A DNA stretch of 40,025 nucleotides from Candidatus Eiseniibacteriota bacterium (GCA_016712505.1 JADJQY010000019.1:1-40025); one strand, 5' to 3'; shown: positions 23,302 through 29,943, counted from the stretch's first letter. Translations and numbers: made by a program. The notes: generated from the letters alone by a model not told the origin.

Positions 23302-23579
23302 AATGGCCTCCGGCGCGGCGGGCGCTCGGGGCTCCCGGCCTCCACAACGAGGGCGGCGTGGCGCACCTCGGCGCGTCCCCAAATTTCACGGAGCGTGAGG
23401 CCCTCAAAACAGAGGAGCGAGTTCTCGGCGCTTTCCGGGTCCGGCGCGGCCTTGCACTTTGCGCAGTCCCGCGCGTGCGATGCAAAACGGGTGTATTTTC
23501 GCTCGGCCTCGTCCGCCGCGTCCTGAATAACGCGAGACGCCGGACGGCGCGGTTTGAGTAGTTTTGTAAGCGTTTTCAT
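23298..23579 (-). CDS. Small cysteine-containing protein
   Basis: This 93-aa protein starts at ATG 23579 (KTLTKLLKPRRPASRVI) with AGAGGAT just upstream. It carries the CAKC pair and another Cys (SLLCFEG) within a helical context, possibly one metal site. It lies after a strong hairpin in the leader (23593-23622). It forms a coupled set with the 76-aa gene and the zinc-ribbon gene. Confidence 0.65.
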   Translation of the reverse strand: MKTLTKLLKPRRPASRVIQDAADEAERKYTRFASHARDCAKCKAAPDPESAENSLLCFEGLTLREIWGRAEVRHAALVVEAGSPERPPRRRPF

Positions 23580-23592
23580 TCTATCCTCTTGT

Positions 23593-23622
23593 CCCGCCCG
23601 GCCCAAGATTGAGCCGGGCGGG
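23593..23622 (-). other. Hairpin between the 310-aa gene and the 93-aa gene
   Basis: CCCGCCCGGC (23593-23602) and GCCGGGCGGG (23613-23622) form a perfect ten-base stem with a ten-base loop. No T-run follows on the minus strand. It ends 13 bp before the ATG at 23579 and could modulate translation or slow polymerase. Confidence 0.65.
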
Positions 23623-23632
23623 TTGCTGTTGT

Positions 23633-24565
23633 TTAAAAAAACCTCTCCAGAGCCCCAGAGAACTTAAAGACGAGGCGGAATAGGTGAGCAACGGCGGGCG
23701 CGAGGTCGGCCTCGGTTTTCCACGCCTCAACCGCCGCCGCCGGGAGAACGGACGGCGCGAGCTTAAACCGTTCGAGCGAGGCGTGAGTCCCCACGGCCCC
23801 GCCCGTCTCAACAATCGGCTCAACAAAACAGAGGGTGGCGGTGAGGTGTTTCGCGTCCGGGTTGCACGCTCCGACCACAACAAATCTCTCTCCAAAACCG
23901 CCCCGAGAGACCCGGAAAATATACGATCTGTCAAGTGACACGGGGTCGTTTGCAACCATGAGGGTCGGATTAAACATTCCGCCCGTGGCCTCGTCAAACT
24001 CGCTCGCGGTGAAAACGTCCGCAATTAGCGCCTCGCCAACCGTCTCTACGTTGTACGAGCGGAGGCGCTTATTGATCTCCGCGAGGGCGTTTTCCGCCGT
24101 GGCCGAGCGTATGCTTTCGTTTCCGAGTTGAATAGATCGCTCGGCGGCGCGCTCGGAAACAAGCGGGAGACACGAGCCGAGGAGTTTTTTGGGCTCGAAC
24201 GAGAGCGGTTTATACGAGAAAATTTTCTCGGATCGGTACACACGGCGTAGGGGAACACCTACCATGATAACGGGGTTGGCTTGTCCAAACATTCTATAAA
24301 AAACCCCAACGCGAACGAGCGCGAGGGCGTTTTTGGGATTGCGCGGGCTCGGCTCGTCTCCGTGGTAAATCGCCACGGTCGCCGCGCTCTCGGGGAGGTG
24401 CGCAATCTCAACGCCCGGCTCGGCTTTGTAACCCTCCGCCTCGAATAGGCGGGCGAGCTCCATTGCAACGAGCTGGGCGTTTTGTTTTGTCGTTTCCGCC
24501 GCGAAACGTGAGGCCGCCGCCTTAAGGCCCGCCTGCTCTGCTTTACTAAATTTGAGGCTTCCCAT
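23633..24565 (-). CDS. Hypothetical 310-aa protein of the accessory island
   Basis: This 310-aa protein was not recognised. It begins MGSLKFSKAEQAGLKAAASR with a long helix. The middle has short hydrophobic strands (ALALVRVGVFYRMFGQANPV, VIMVGVPLRRVYR) and the C terminus shows RFVVVGACNPDAKHLTATLC. It is the largest gene of the island and has its own promoter with the shared operator (24624-24652). ATG 24565 follows AGGAGCTACACA exactly. It reads like a soluble globular enzyme or binding protein, with no signal peptide. Confidence 0.75.
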   Translation of the reverse strand: MGSLKFSKAEQAGLKAAASRFAAETTKQNAQLVAMELARLFEAEGYKAEPGVEIAHLPESAATVAIYHGDEPSPRNPKNALALVRVGVFYRMFGQANPVIMVGVPLRRVYRSEKIFSYKPLSFEPKKLLGSCLPLVSERAAERSIQLGNESIRSATAENALAEINKRLRSYNVETVGEALIADVFTASEFDEATGGMFNPTLMVANDPVSLDRSYIFRVSRGGFGERFVVVGACNPDAKHLTATLCFVEPIVETGGAVGTHASLERFKLAPSVLPAAAVEAWKTEADLAPAVAHLFRLVFKFSGALERFF

Positions 24566-24623
24566 TGTGTAGCTCCTGAGTTTATTTTGGCGCTCGGCGC
24601 GCCGTTGTCAATGTTACGGGGTA

Positions 24624-24652
24624 AATATAACCCTCTGGAGCGTCAAAGTCAA
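24624..24652 (-). promoter_or_regulatory. Promoter with embedded operator, 310-aa gene
   Basis: The minus strand has TTGACT (24652-24647), 17 bp, then TATATT (24629-24624). The repeat ACCCTCTGGAGCGT (24630-24643) fits between the boxes. Confidence 0.88.
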
Positions 24653-24663
24653 GACCCGGGCGC

Positions 24664-24692
24664 AAAAAAAACGCCCCGGACGAGCGGGGCGT
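24664..24692 (-). terminator. Intrinsic terminator after the 83-aa gene
   Basis: Stem ACGCCCCG with CGGGGCGT (loop six bases) followed by eight T on the minus strand. It lies six bases after the stop at 24698 and just before the next promoter. Confidence 0.92.
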
Positions 24693-24697
24693 ATCTT

Positions 24698-24949
24698 TTA
24701 GAATTTGCGAGAGTTCCACAAAACCTCCCCGCGCCGGGCTATCCTTCGGAGGCGTCTTGAAAGCCTCTCGCCTTTGCCCGGCCTCTGATTGAGACCGAGC
24801 GGGGCGCGCCGTGCCCGCCACGGATAGAGGGTTCTCCCGCTATCAACCCAAAGGAAAAACGCGAGGGCGTCTCGGTCGGCCTTTGACAGTATAGGGCGCT
24901 CCCGGTCGTATCGGCAAAACCCGGCGGGGGCGCGTGAGGAGGTTTTCAC
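24698..24949 (-). CDS. Hypothetical basic 83-aa protein
   Basis: This 83-aa protein begins with GTG 24949, overlapping the HTH gene stop (GTGA), so the two are coupled. It is rich in Arg (SRRLRRIARRGEVLWNSRK) and has SKADRDALAFFLWVDSGRTL in the middle. No motif was recognised. It could be a small DNA-associated protein. The two genes form an operon ended by the terminator at 24664. Confidence 0.65.
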   Translation of the reverse strand: MKTSSRAPAGFCRYDRERPILSKADRDALAFFLWVDSGRTLYPWRARRAPLGLNQRPGKGERLSRRLRRIARRGEVLWNSRKF

Positions 24950-25197
24950 TTCCCAACCCTCCGCGCGGTTGTTTGGCGGCGCTGTCCAACGAGCGCGCGG
25001 AGCGAGTCCGGGGCGCGGTCGTTTCCGTTAATCCAACGCCCGAGGGTCACAACGGAGACCCCGGCGCGCGCGGCGGCGGCGGCCCGTGATCCCTCTCGGA
25101 GGACGAGGGCCGAGGCGAGGCGTTGTGTGTCTCTGAGGGTTAATCTGCCCGGCCACCGGGCGAGGTCAATCGGGCGCTTTCGTTTCTTTGCGTTCAT
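24946..25197 (-). CDS. Helix-turn-helix regulator under operator-bearing promoter
   Basis: This 83-aa protein starts at ATG 25197 with AAAAAGAGAG upstream. Residues about 15-65 (RLTLRDTQRLASALVLREGS, then AAAAARAGVSVVTLGRWING) look like an HTH. The C-terminal RRQTTARRVGK tail is basic. Its promoter has the shared operator between -35 and -10, so autoregulation is possible. It is a leading candidate for the regulator of all five operator-bearing promoters. A longer form from TTG 25260 exists in frame, but the ATG has the better ribosome site. Confidence 0.72.
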   Translation of the reverse strand: MNAKKRKRPIDLARWPGRLTLRDTQRLASALVLREGSRAAAAARAGVSVVTLGRWINGNDRAPDSLRALVGQRRQTTARRVGK

Positions 25198-25407
25198 GTT
25201 CTCTCTCTTTTTGTTTTTGTGTTCCCGGCGGACCGAGAGGCGAGCCCCGTCCTCCTTCAAACCGAGGCAAGCGGCGGGGTGTAAATCCCGGCCCTTTTTA
25301 GAGGCCGCGAGCCGTACCAGAAAGCCCGCCCCGCCCTACCCTCGGCTTTTCAATCGGTCAGAGAGGGCCCGCTCTCGGTCCGCCTCTTTAATATACACTC
25401 TTGAGGG
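25198..25407. other. Long leader of the HTH gene with no recognised coding sequence
   Basis: About 190 bp lie between the start point of the HTH promoter (25390-25418) and ATG 25197. The region is GC rich and has several short inverted repeats, but no tRNA, terminator or ORF with a ribosome site on the minus strand. It may fold as a structured 5' leader. Confidence 0.55.
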
Positions 25408-25418
25408 TTAGTTGTCAA
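25390..25418 (-). promoter_or_regulatory. Promoter with embedded operator, HTH gene
   Basis: The minus strand has TTGACA (25418-25413), 17 bp, then TATATT (25395-25390). The inverted repeat ACACTCTTGAGGGT lies at 25395-25408. It is located just after the upstream gene's end at 25408. Confidence 0.9.
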
Positions 25419-26004
25419 GAGGTTCTCCTTGATCCCCCCTCTTGGAGGCGCGGGCTTGCGCAACGAGCCGTTTTAGTTGCCTTTGGTAGGGCCTCCAGCG
25501 AACGAGGACCTCGTGAACAGACGACAAGGGGACACCCTCCGCAATGCAAAACTCGTACAACTCCCCCGGAATTTTGCAATTTGGTACCCCGTCCTTTGTG
25601 CCCGCCCTGAGAGCCCGACACGCCCACGGCCTCGAATCAAAAACAAGACCGCAACCGCGCGCTCGGCTCCAATTGTTACAGGGGGACTGATCCCAGCCTC
25701 CCGAGAGGGCAAACATTTCCTCCGCGGCCTCGCCTTGTCGCCTCGGTCTCAAAATCATTATTCGTGGCCTCCGCCCAAAGAGGCCCGGAAATACAAAAAC
25801 ATTTTTCGAGCTAACAGAGTGAGCAATAAACGCTCCCGAGACAAGACCCGCTCTGATCTTTGCGAGGCTCGCGCGTGAGGCGGGCTCTCCTGTTTTGATT
25901 CCAAAGTCCTCCGGGACGTATTGCCCCGGAGCTCGCTTGCAACACTCTCCCCCACACTCCGAGCAAGTCTTTTTGCTTTCGTTGTTTAGGATAGTGAGAC
26001 TCAT
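25408..26004 (-). CDS. YkgJ-like cysteine cluster protein
   Basis: This 198-aa protein has an N-terminal CSECGGECC cluster (residues 14-22) and a later block CNNWSRARGCGLVFDSRPWA with further Cys, a layout like the YkgJ or UPF0153 group thought to bind zinc or iron-sulfur. Between them are FVFPGLFGRRPRIMILRP and a DQSP turn. ATG 26004 overlaps the upstream stop as ATGA. Such proteins are common in phages but their role is unproven. It is downstream of the metallopeptidase-like gene, and both may act on host proteins. Confidence 0.7.
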   Translation of the reverse strand: MSLTILNNESKKTCSECGGECCKRAPGQYVPEDFGIKTGEPASRASLAKIRAGLVSGAFIAHSVSSKNVFVFPGLFGRRPRIMILRPRRQGEAAEEMFALSGGWDQSPCNNWSRARGCGLVFDSRPWACRALRAGTKDGVPNCKIPGELYEFCIAEGVPLSSVHEVLVRWRPYQRQLKRLVAQARASKRGDQGEPLDN

Positions 26005-26531
26005 TGCCCCGCAACCTCCTTAGATAGAGCCCGAAGAGCCGGGGCGCGGGGAGGCTTGGGCTTGCGGCTTGGGCGGCGGAGGAATTGCCTCTCGGCAACC
26101 TCGGCGCTCGCAACCCGGAGGCCCCAGCTTTTAGCGGAGGTGCGGAGTCCGGTGTAGCCCGTCTGCCCAAACCGTTCAAGGAGTCTAATGTAAACCGAAA
26201 GCCACTCCGGCCCGTGAGGCTCAACCGGAGCGATCTGCCGGGCGGCCACTATGCAATGAGCCGCCTCGTGCAAGAGAACCCAACGAGAGCGGCCCCAACG
26301 CGCGAGCGATATTTTGTAAGCCCCAAACGCTTTCGAGGTTCCATAAGAGCGAGAGAGCACGAGCTCCGGGCACGAGGCCGCCGGAAGCCCGGCAAACTTC
26401 CAAACGCGGGCAAGGAGGGCGCGGAGTTGCCCCGGCGCGAGTTGCGCGGGCCCGGCAAATACCGAGTTCTCCCACTCGTAGGCCCGCGAGCGCTGAGAGT
26501 CTCGCGGGCGGGTTGTGCGGAGGGTTGCCAT
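26001..26531 (-). CDS. Zincin-like metallopeptidase (SprT-type) candidate
   Basis: This 176-aa protein contains LLHEAAHCIVAAR (the HExxH zinc-binding helix near residue 87), and EPHGPEWLSVYIRLLERFGQ about 20 residues later. The H-G-P-x-W motif supplies the third ligand in SprT-type and phage zincins. The remaining C terminus is basic. The reading is based on motif order, not on a search. ATG 26531 overlaps the upstream stop (TAATG). The first gene of the transcript is the 106-aa gene at 26531-26851. Confidence 0.75.
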   Translation of the reverse strand: MATLRTTRPRDSQRSRAYEWENSVFAGPAQLAPGQLRALLARVWKFAGLPAASCPELVLSRSYGTSKAFGAYKISLARWGRSRWVLLHEAAHCIVAARQIAPVEPHGPEWLSVYIRLLERFGQTGYTGLRTSAKSWGLRVASAEVAERQFLRRPSRKPKPPRAPALRALSKEVAGQ

Positions 26532-26851
26532 TAGCGGGCCTCCTTGACAGTCAAGCGTGGCCGCTTGAGGAGCGAGAGCCCGTAGTTATTGGGGAACACG
26601 CCCTCGCTCTTGTGACAGATCGCGCCGGGCCCCCAAGAGAGAACCTCTACCGTCTCCGCCGTAACGCGCAAACAGGGACGCCCGGCGGCGTCCGCTTGGT
26701 TCTCTGTGATCTCTGCCGAGTCTCCGGTTGCAAAGACAAAGAGGCCGAAACGTCTCAGGTTGTCCGCTCGCTCGCCCCGGCGTCCGGTGAGGTGTAGATT
26801 CACGAGGCGGCGAGTTGCGGTGTAGGTTGCGCGGGCGGTTGGGGTTTCCAT
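26531..26851 (-). CDS. Hypothetical 106-aa protein, first gene of its operon
   Basis: This 106-aa protein begins METPTARATYTATRRLVNLH and contains a beta-rich middle (LFVFATGDSAEITENQADAA, LRVTAETVEVLSWGPG). No family was recognised. ATG 26851 follows AGGAGCTACACA. Its promoter (26910-26938) has the shared operator. It is coupled to the metallopeptidase-like gene, which is coupled in turn to the YkgJ-like gene. Confidence 0.7.
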   Translation of the reverse strand: METPTARATYTATRRLVNLHLTGRRGERADNLRRFGLFVFATGDSAEITENQADAAGRPCLRVTAETVEVLSWGPGAICHKSEGVFPNNYGLSLLKRPRLTVKEAR

Positions 26852-26909
26852 TGTGTAGCTCCTTGAGGGTTTCATTTCCGGCGGCCCGTTGCCGCCGTTC
26901 AATGAGTCC

Positions 26910-26938
26910 AATATAACCCTCTGGAGTGTAGTTGTCAA
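26910..26938 (-). promoter_or_regulatory. Promoter with embedded operator, 106-aa gene
   Basis: The minus strand has TTGACA (26938-26933), 17 bp, then TATATT (26915-26910). The repeat ACCCTCTGGAGTGT is at 26916-26929. The first transcribed bases match those after the promoter at 7144. Confidence 0.9.
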
Positions 26939-27080
26939 GAGGCCCCGCAAAGAAAACTCGAAATAATTAACCCTCCGGGTGAGTGCCTAAAGAGGCCGCC
27001 GCGCCTCCGCTTTTTTCGCACCCGGACGCCGTGGCGTTGTGTTTTCGTAACTTAGCGCTCAAAAAAATCTCGCCTACCCC

Positions 27081-27109
27081 TTGACTTCTTACCCTCCAGA
27101 GCGTATATT
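27081..27109 (+). promoter_or_regulatory. Plus-strand promoter with embedded operator
   Basis: TTGACT (27081-27086), 17 bp, TATATT (27104-27109). The operator ACCCTCCAGAGCGT is at 27091-27104. It drives the only plus-strand operon of the genome. The downstream bases (TATATTTACCCC) match those of the promoter at 24624. Confidence 0.9.
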
Positions 27110-27155
27110 TACCCCATAAGTTAAACGCAACGCCAAACCCGAAGCAGGAGCTACA

Positions 27156-27455
27156 ATGGAAACCCTCGCGCAAACAAAAAAGAGCCTCACTGTCCTTAAT
27201 ACGCTCTCAGATGAGGAAATAATAAGCCTCTCCACTGTTAAGCCGTTTATTCATTATTTTGGGAATTGGAGCTCAATAGGAGCTACGGAGTTTGAAATTG
27301 CCCTCCGTCTTATGAGAACAGAGTTTGCAGTTTCAACCGTAGTAAGAGAGAACGGCTTAGATTTTTTCCTCGTGAAACGCTCGAACGCTGGCCCTGTCCA
27401 AAAACAACTCGTTGCGCAGATTATTGTTGAATCAAAATATCAACTTGTAAAGTGA
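27156..27455 (+). CDS. Hypothetical 99-aa protein, first gene of the plus operon
   Basis: This 99-aa protein starts with ATG 27156 directly after CAGGAGCTACA. It contains NTLSDEEIISLSTVKPFIHY, GATEFEIALRLMRTEFAVST and QLVAQIIVESKYQLVK, and reads as a soluble alpha/beta protein with no membrane span. Its bases are clearly AT-richer than the neighbours, with codons such as ATA, TTT and AAT, suggesting recent acquisition. No family was recognised. Confidence 0.7.
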   Translation: METLAQTKKSLTVLNTLSDEEIISLSTVKPFIHYFGNWSSIGATEFEIALRLMRTEFAVSTVVRENGLDFFLVKRSNAGPVQKQLVAQIIVESKYQLVK

Positions 27456-27468
27456 ACCAATAACCCTC

Positions 27469-27495
27469 GCGGGTCCGGCGACGGACCGGGCCCGC
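27469..27495 (+). other. Intergenic hairpin before the DUF6166-like gene
   Basis: GGTCCG (27472-27477) and CGGACC (27482-27487) form a short stem that can extend with GCGGG and CCCGC on either side. No T-run follows. It lies before the ribosome box GCAGGATCTACAAA and may affect translation. Confidence 0.5.
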
Positions 27496-27518
27496 TAAAA
27501 CTAAGCAGGATCTACAAA

Positions 27519-27998
27519 ATGAGAACCATTCAGAAAATTAACTCCTCGCGTTTCTTGGGCCCGCGTGGAGTCTGCATATCTGCCTCGCGGTACGAGAGCG
27601 GCCTCGTTCGACCCGTTCTCGTTTTCGAGAACATTCCCGGAGGCGTAGAACACAAACCTCTCCCGCCGCGCTTTGACCTCGCCAAACACTCGCCCACGGG
27701 TTTAGACCTCGCCAAACACTCCACGGGTTTCGAGTGGGGATATGGAGGCTCCGGGCCCGCGCAACTCGCGCTCGCGGTTGCCGCCTATTGCCTCGGAGAC
27801 GAGCGCGCGCTGGAGTGTTATCATGAGCTCAAGTGGGGTTTTTTTGCCAACCTATCGCAAGAGCCCGGCCCGACTTGGGAAATTTGGAGCGAGGACGTTG
27901 TGGCGTTCTCCGATATACTGGAGACCGCCGGAAGAGCCGCCGCGAACTCGTTTCTTAATAGCCTCATTTCGAGCGGATCGTCTCAAGGAGGGTTATAA
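27519..27998 (+). CDS. DUF6166-like protein
   Basis: This 159-aa protein contains GFEWGYGGSGPAQLALAVAA then YCLGDERALECYHELKWGFF, the pattern of DUF6166 proteins found in phages and mobile elements, whose function is unknown. ATG 27519 follows GCAGGATCTACAAA. Residues near 53-67 (DLAKHSPTG and DLAKHSTG) arise from a tandem 27-30 bp duplication at 27675-27731, so the linker before the core was recently expanded. It is the second gene of the plus operon. Confidence 0.75.
   Translation: MRTIQKINSSRFLGPRGVCISASRYESGLVRPVLVFENIPGGVEHKPLPPRFDLAKHSPTGLDLAKHSTGFEWGYGGSGPAQLALAVAAYCLGDERALECYHELKWGFFANLSQEPGPTWEIWSEDVVAFSDILETAGRAAANSFLNSLISSGSSQGGL
27675..27731 (+). repeat. Tandem duplication in the DUF6166-like gene
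   Basis: GACCTCGCCAAACACTC occurs at 27675-27691 and again at 27705-27721, followed by similar CACGGGTTT segments. The second copy is 3 bp shorter, so the frame is kept. Confidence 0.9.
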
Positions 27999-28204
27999 TG
28001 GGAGACTACTGGAGCGAGCACGAAAAACACAAAGCCCGCGCGGAGAGCGAGGAGCGGCGGAGGGTTTTGCGAAACACTCCGCGCCCCGGGTTCAAGATTG
28101 TTGAGTGTTCAGAGTGCAAGGGGGCGGGCATTGTTGGACATTGGGAAAACTGCGAGAGCTGTAGGGGGTGCGGAGGGATCGGGAGAAGAGAGGAGCGCAA
28201 ATGA
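27998..28204 (+). CDS. Small DnaJ-type zinc-finger protein
   Basis: This 68-aa protein ends with CSECKGAGIVGHWENCESCR and GCGGIGR. These are C-x-x-C-x-G-x-G repeats like those of the DnaJ central domain, here as one pair. The N terminus (DYWSEHEKHKARAESEERRR) is charged and helical. ATG 27998 overlaps the previous stop (TAATG), and the end overlaps the next gene by ATGA. It might bind zinc and recruit a chaperone or a nucleic acid; the function is unknown. Confidence 0.75.
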   Translation: MGDYWSEHEKHKARAESEERRRVLRNTPRPGFKIVECSECKGAGIVGHWENCESCRGCGGIGRREERK

Positions 28205-28437
28205 CACGCCTCAAGCGGCCTCTCGCACGCACCTCGGAGACGCGCCTCCCGTCCGGGCGCGCGGTTGTGATTGAGCTCTCCCCGCCGAACATCATAACCC
28301 TCCGGGAGGCTGGCCGCCGCCGCCGGGTTTCCATTTCGGCGGAGGGCCTCTATACGCTCCTCCTCAAGCGGGAGGAGGACGCGGCGCGGGCGGCGCGCAA
28401 ACGAAAACGCAACCCGCGCGCGGTGAGCGAGTGGTAG
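28201..28437 (+). CDS. Hypothetical basic 78-aa protein, last gene of plus operon
   Basis: This 78-aa protein (TRLKRPLARTSETRLPSGRA at its start) has the strand-rich segment VVIELSPPNIITLREAG and SISAEGLYTLLL, then a very basic tail (RAARKRKRNPRAVSEW). ATG 28201 overlaps the preceding stop as ATGA. The gene is followed by two terminators. The composition suggests nucleic-acid binding. Confidence 0.65.
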   Translation: MTRLKRPLARTSETRLPSGRAVVIELSPPNIITLREAGRRRRVSISAEGLYTLLLKREEDAARAARKRKRNPRAVSEW

Positions 28438-28444
28438 AGAAACC

Positions 28445-28482
28445 GAGGCCCCGGCTATATTTGTAGCTGGGGCCTCTTTTTT
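28445..28482 (+). terminator. Intrinsic terminator of the plus operon
   Basis: GAGGCCCCGGCTA pairs with TAGCTGGGGCCTC, followed by six T on the plus strand. The minus strand has only short A-rich tails. Confidence 0.92.
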
Positions 28483-28492
28483 CCTGAATTTG

Positions 28493-28524
28493 CCCGAGGC
28501 CCCGGCAACGCGCAGAGGCCTCTT
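28493..28524 (+). terminator. Second, weaker terminator after the plus operon
   Basis: A copy of GAGGCC (near 28495) pairs with GGCCTC (near 28515), followed by TTATTCTC. It is similar to the first terminator stem and may also stop transcripts from the MuF side. Confidence 0.55.
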
Positions 28525-28555
28525 ATTCTCACCCCGCGCGTGGCGGGCGAGACTG

Positions 28556-29479
28556 TTATAGATTATCCAACGCGGAGAGCGCGGCCTCCTCTACGCTGTC
28601 CGCTGAGATCACCCACGTACACGCGCAATTGATCACCTGCTCGGGTTTGTCCCACGCCGCCGGGTCCCGAGGGTACTTGAGGCCGTTCGAGAACTCCTCG
28701 TCAAACGGGACCTCCTCTCCGTCTATGTCTCTGTGATCCTCCCTCCGCCCCTCGCGCCATGTCCCAAAAACCCAGCGTTTCTTGAGCTTTTTTGAGGCCT
28801 CTGGCCCGAGCCGTTGCACGAGCTCGCCATTGAACGAGTCAAGCGCTATTGAATAGACCCGGTTTACCTCGGTTCGGACGATCCGCTCGGACTGGTAGGC
28901 GATCCCGCCGAGGTCCGCCCGCGCCCGGTGAATCCCACTCGCCGCCGAGGTGTTTCCGAGGAGTTTATCCATCTGCTCCATTACCTGAAACGGCGTGAGG
29001 CCGCCGAGAACGCCGCGCGCAATCATGGCATTAATTCGCGGAATATATTCCCGCCCTGCTGTTACAATGAGGTCGGCGGAGTGTTTCGTGGCAATATTGA
29101 AGAGCTCCGCCGAGGGTGAGAAAAACGCGGACTCCTCAAGCGTTGCGGCGCGGAGGAGGGAGTTCCCGGCCTTCACGCCGTCCTCCCACGCGGTCCGCTG
29201 TCCAAGCGAGACCTCGGCGGCCACCTCGTCCTGCATGGCGCGCACCTCGGCGGCGATCCGGTTTCCGAGGCCGTTTGCAGATCGGGCAGGAATTGGGCTC
29301 TCCGGGTCCTGCACGGTCTCCAAAATGAGGCCGCGGATTGTGTCCCGGCGGCGGTCAACAATCCTTTGAACGTCCCGGCGGAGCGCCCCGGGGAGCTTTT
29401 GGGTCTCCTTCTGGAGTCTCCTGATGTCCCTTTGATAGCGGAGTATTGTTTGCATACGCTCCGCCGAGAGTTTTGCCAT
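28556..29479 (-). CDS. MuF-like minor head protein
   Basis: This 307-aa protein is a portal-associated head protein, often ejected with DNA. The C-terminal half has RTEVNRVYSIALDSFNGELV, then KKRWVFGTWREGRREDHRDI, EVPFDEEFSNGLKYPRDPAA and QVINCACTWVI, the Mu gpF or SPP1 gp7 signature. The N-terminal half is helical (MAKLSAERMQTILRYQRDIR). No toxin extension was seen after the MuF core. ATG 29479 overlaps the previous stop. It is the last gene of the packaging block. Confidence 0.9.
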   Translation of the reverse strand: MAKLSAERMQTILRYQRDIRRLQKETQKLPGALRRDVQRIVDRRRDTIRGLILETVQDPESPIPARSANGLGNRIAAEVRAMQDEVAAEVSLGQRTAWEDGVKAGNSLLRAATLEESAFFSPSAELFNIATKHSADLIVTAGREYIPRINAMIARGVLGGLTPFQVMEQMDKLLGNTSAASGIHRARADLGGIAYQSERIVRTEVNRVYSIALDSFNGELVQRLGPEASKKLKKRWVFGTWREGRREDHRDIDGEEVPFDEEFSNGLKYPRDPAAWDKPEQVINCACTWVISADSVEEAALSALDNL

Positions 29480-29940
29480 TATGGGGCCTCCTTGCCCAAT
29501 CCGAGGCGGGCCTCAATGAGTCCGATTTTCCGAGCGAGGTTCGCCATAGACCCGGCGCGCGTGTTTTGCGCGATCCGCGCCTTGTACGTTTCGGCGGCGA
29601 GGTTGTGAGCGTGAGCGTGAGTTGTGTTGTCCGGGTACACCCAAAGGAGGCTCATTGCTCGCTCCGCCTCCTCGCGGGCGAGGCGCTCGGTCGGTATATC
29701 GGCGGCGGCGGCGAGCTCTGCATAATCCAACTCGAACGGTAGCCACAACCGCCTCCACGGGGCGAGGGAGCGATTCAAGAGGTCCCGGTAGTCATCCGGG
29801 GCGCGGTTGTAAATTGTGATCCGCCGCCAAACCAAAACGAGCCTCATTGCGGGGAGGTCTCCCGCGAGCGGGAGCGCGTCCTCCTCCGCCTCAAGCCGTT
29901 TCAATTGTTGGAGGAGCGTCCTGTCAAGCCCCGGAGTCAC
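29479..29940 (-). CDS. Hypothetical protein between portal region and MuF
   Basis: This 153-aa protein starts at GTG 29940 (TPGLDRTLLQQLKRLEAEED). It contains MRLVLVWRRITIYNRAPDDY, WRRLWLPFELDYAELAAAAD and SLLWVYPDNTTHAHAHNLAA. The helical, Trp-rich pattern is unlike a typical capsid protein. The gene is coupled to MuF. It may act at the portal vertex or as an internal head protein, but no family was recognised. Confidence 0.65.
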   Translation of the reverse strand: MTPGLDRTLLQQLKRLEAEEDALPLAGDLPAMRLVLVWRRITIYNRAPDDYRDLLNRSLAPWRRLWLPFELDYAELAAAADIPTERLAREEAERAMSLLWVYPDNTTHAHAHNLAAETYKARIAQNTRAGSMANLARKIGLIEARLGLGKEAP

Positions 29941-29943
29941 GGT

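Larger units (their letters stand above)
26852..27155. promoter_or_regulatory. Divergent control region with two operators
   Basis: About 300 bp without a gene separate the minus-strand operon (start 26851) from the plus-strand operon (start 27156). The minus-strand promoter lies at 26910-26938 and the plus-strand promoter at 27081-27109. Both spacers hold the inverted repeat. The rest contains no ORF with a ribosome site. Confidence 0.75.

Noticed and set aside
24582..24821. Minus-strand 79-aa frame spanning the terminator and promoter
   Set aside because: It overlaps a clear terminator and promoter and most of the 83-aa gene in another frame, and has no ribosome site.
25260..25390. tRNA-like segments (a CTCTAAA loop and a TGTAAAT loop) in the HTH leader
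   Set aside because: The stems do not assemble into a four-arm cloverleaf on either strand; the acceptor stem is missing.
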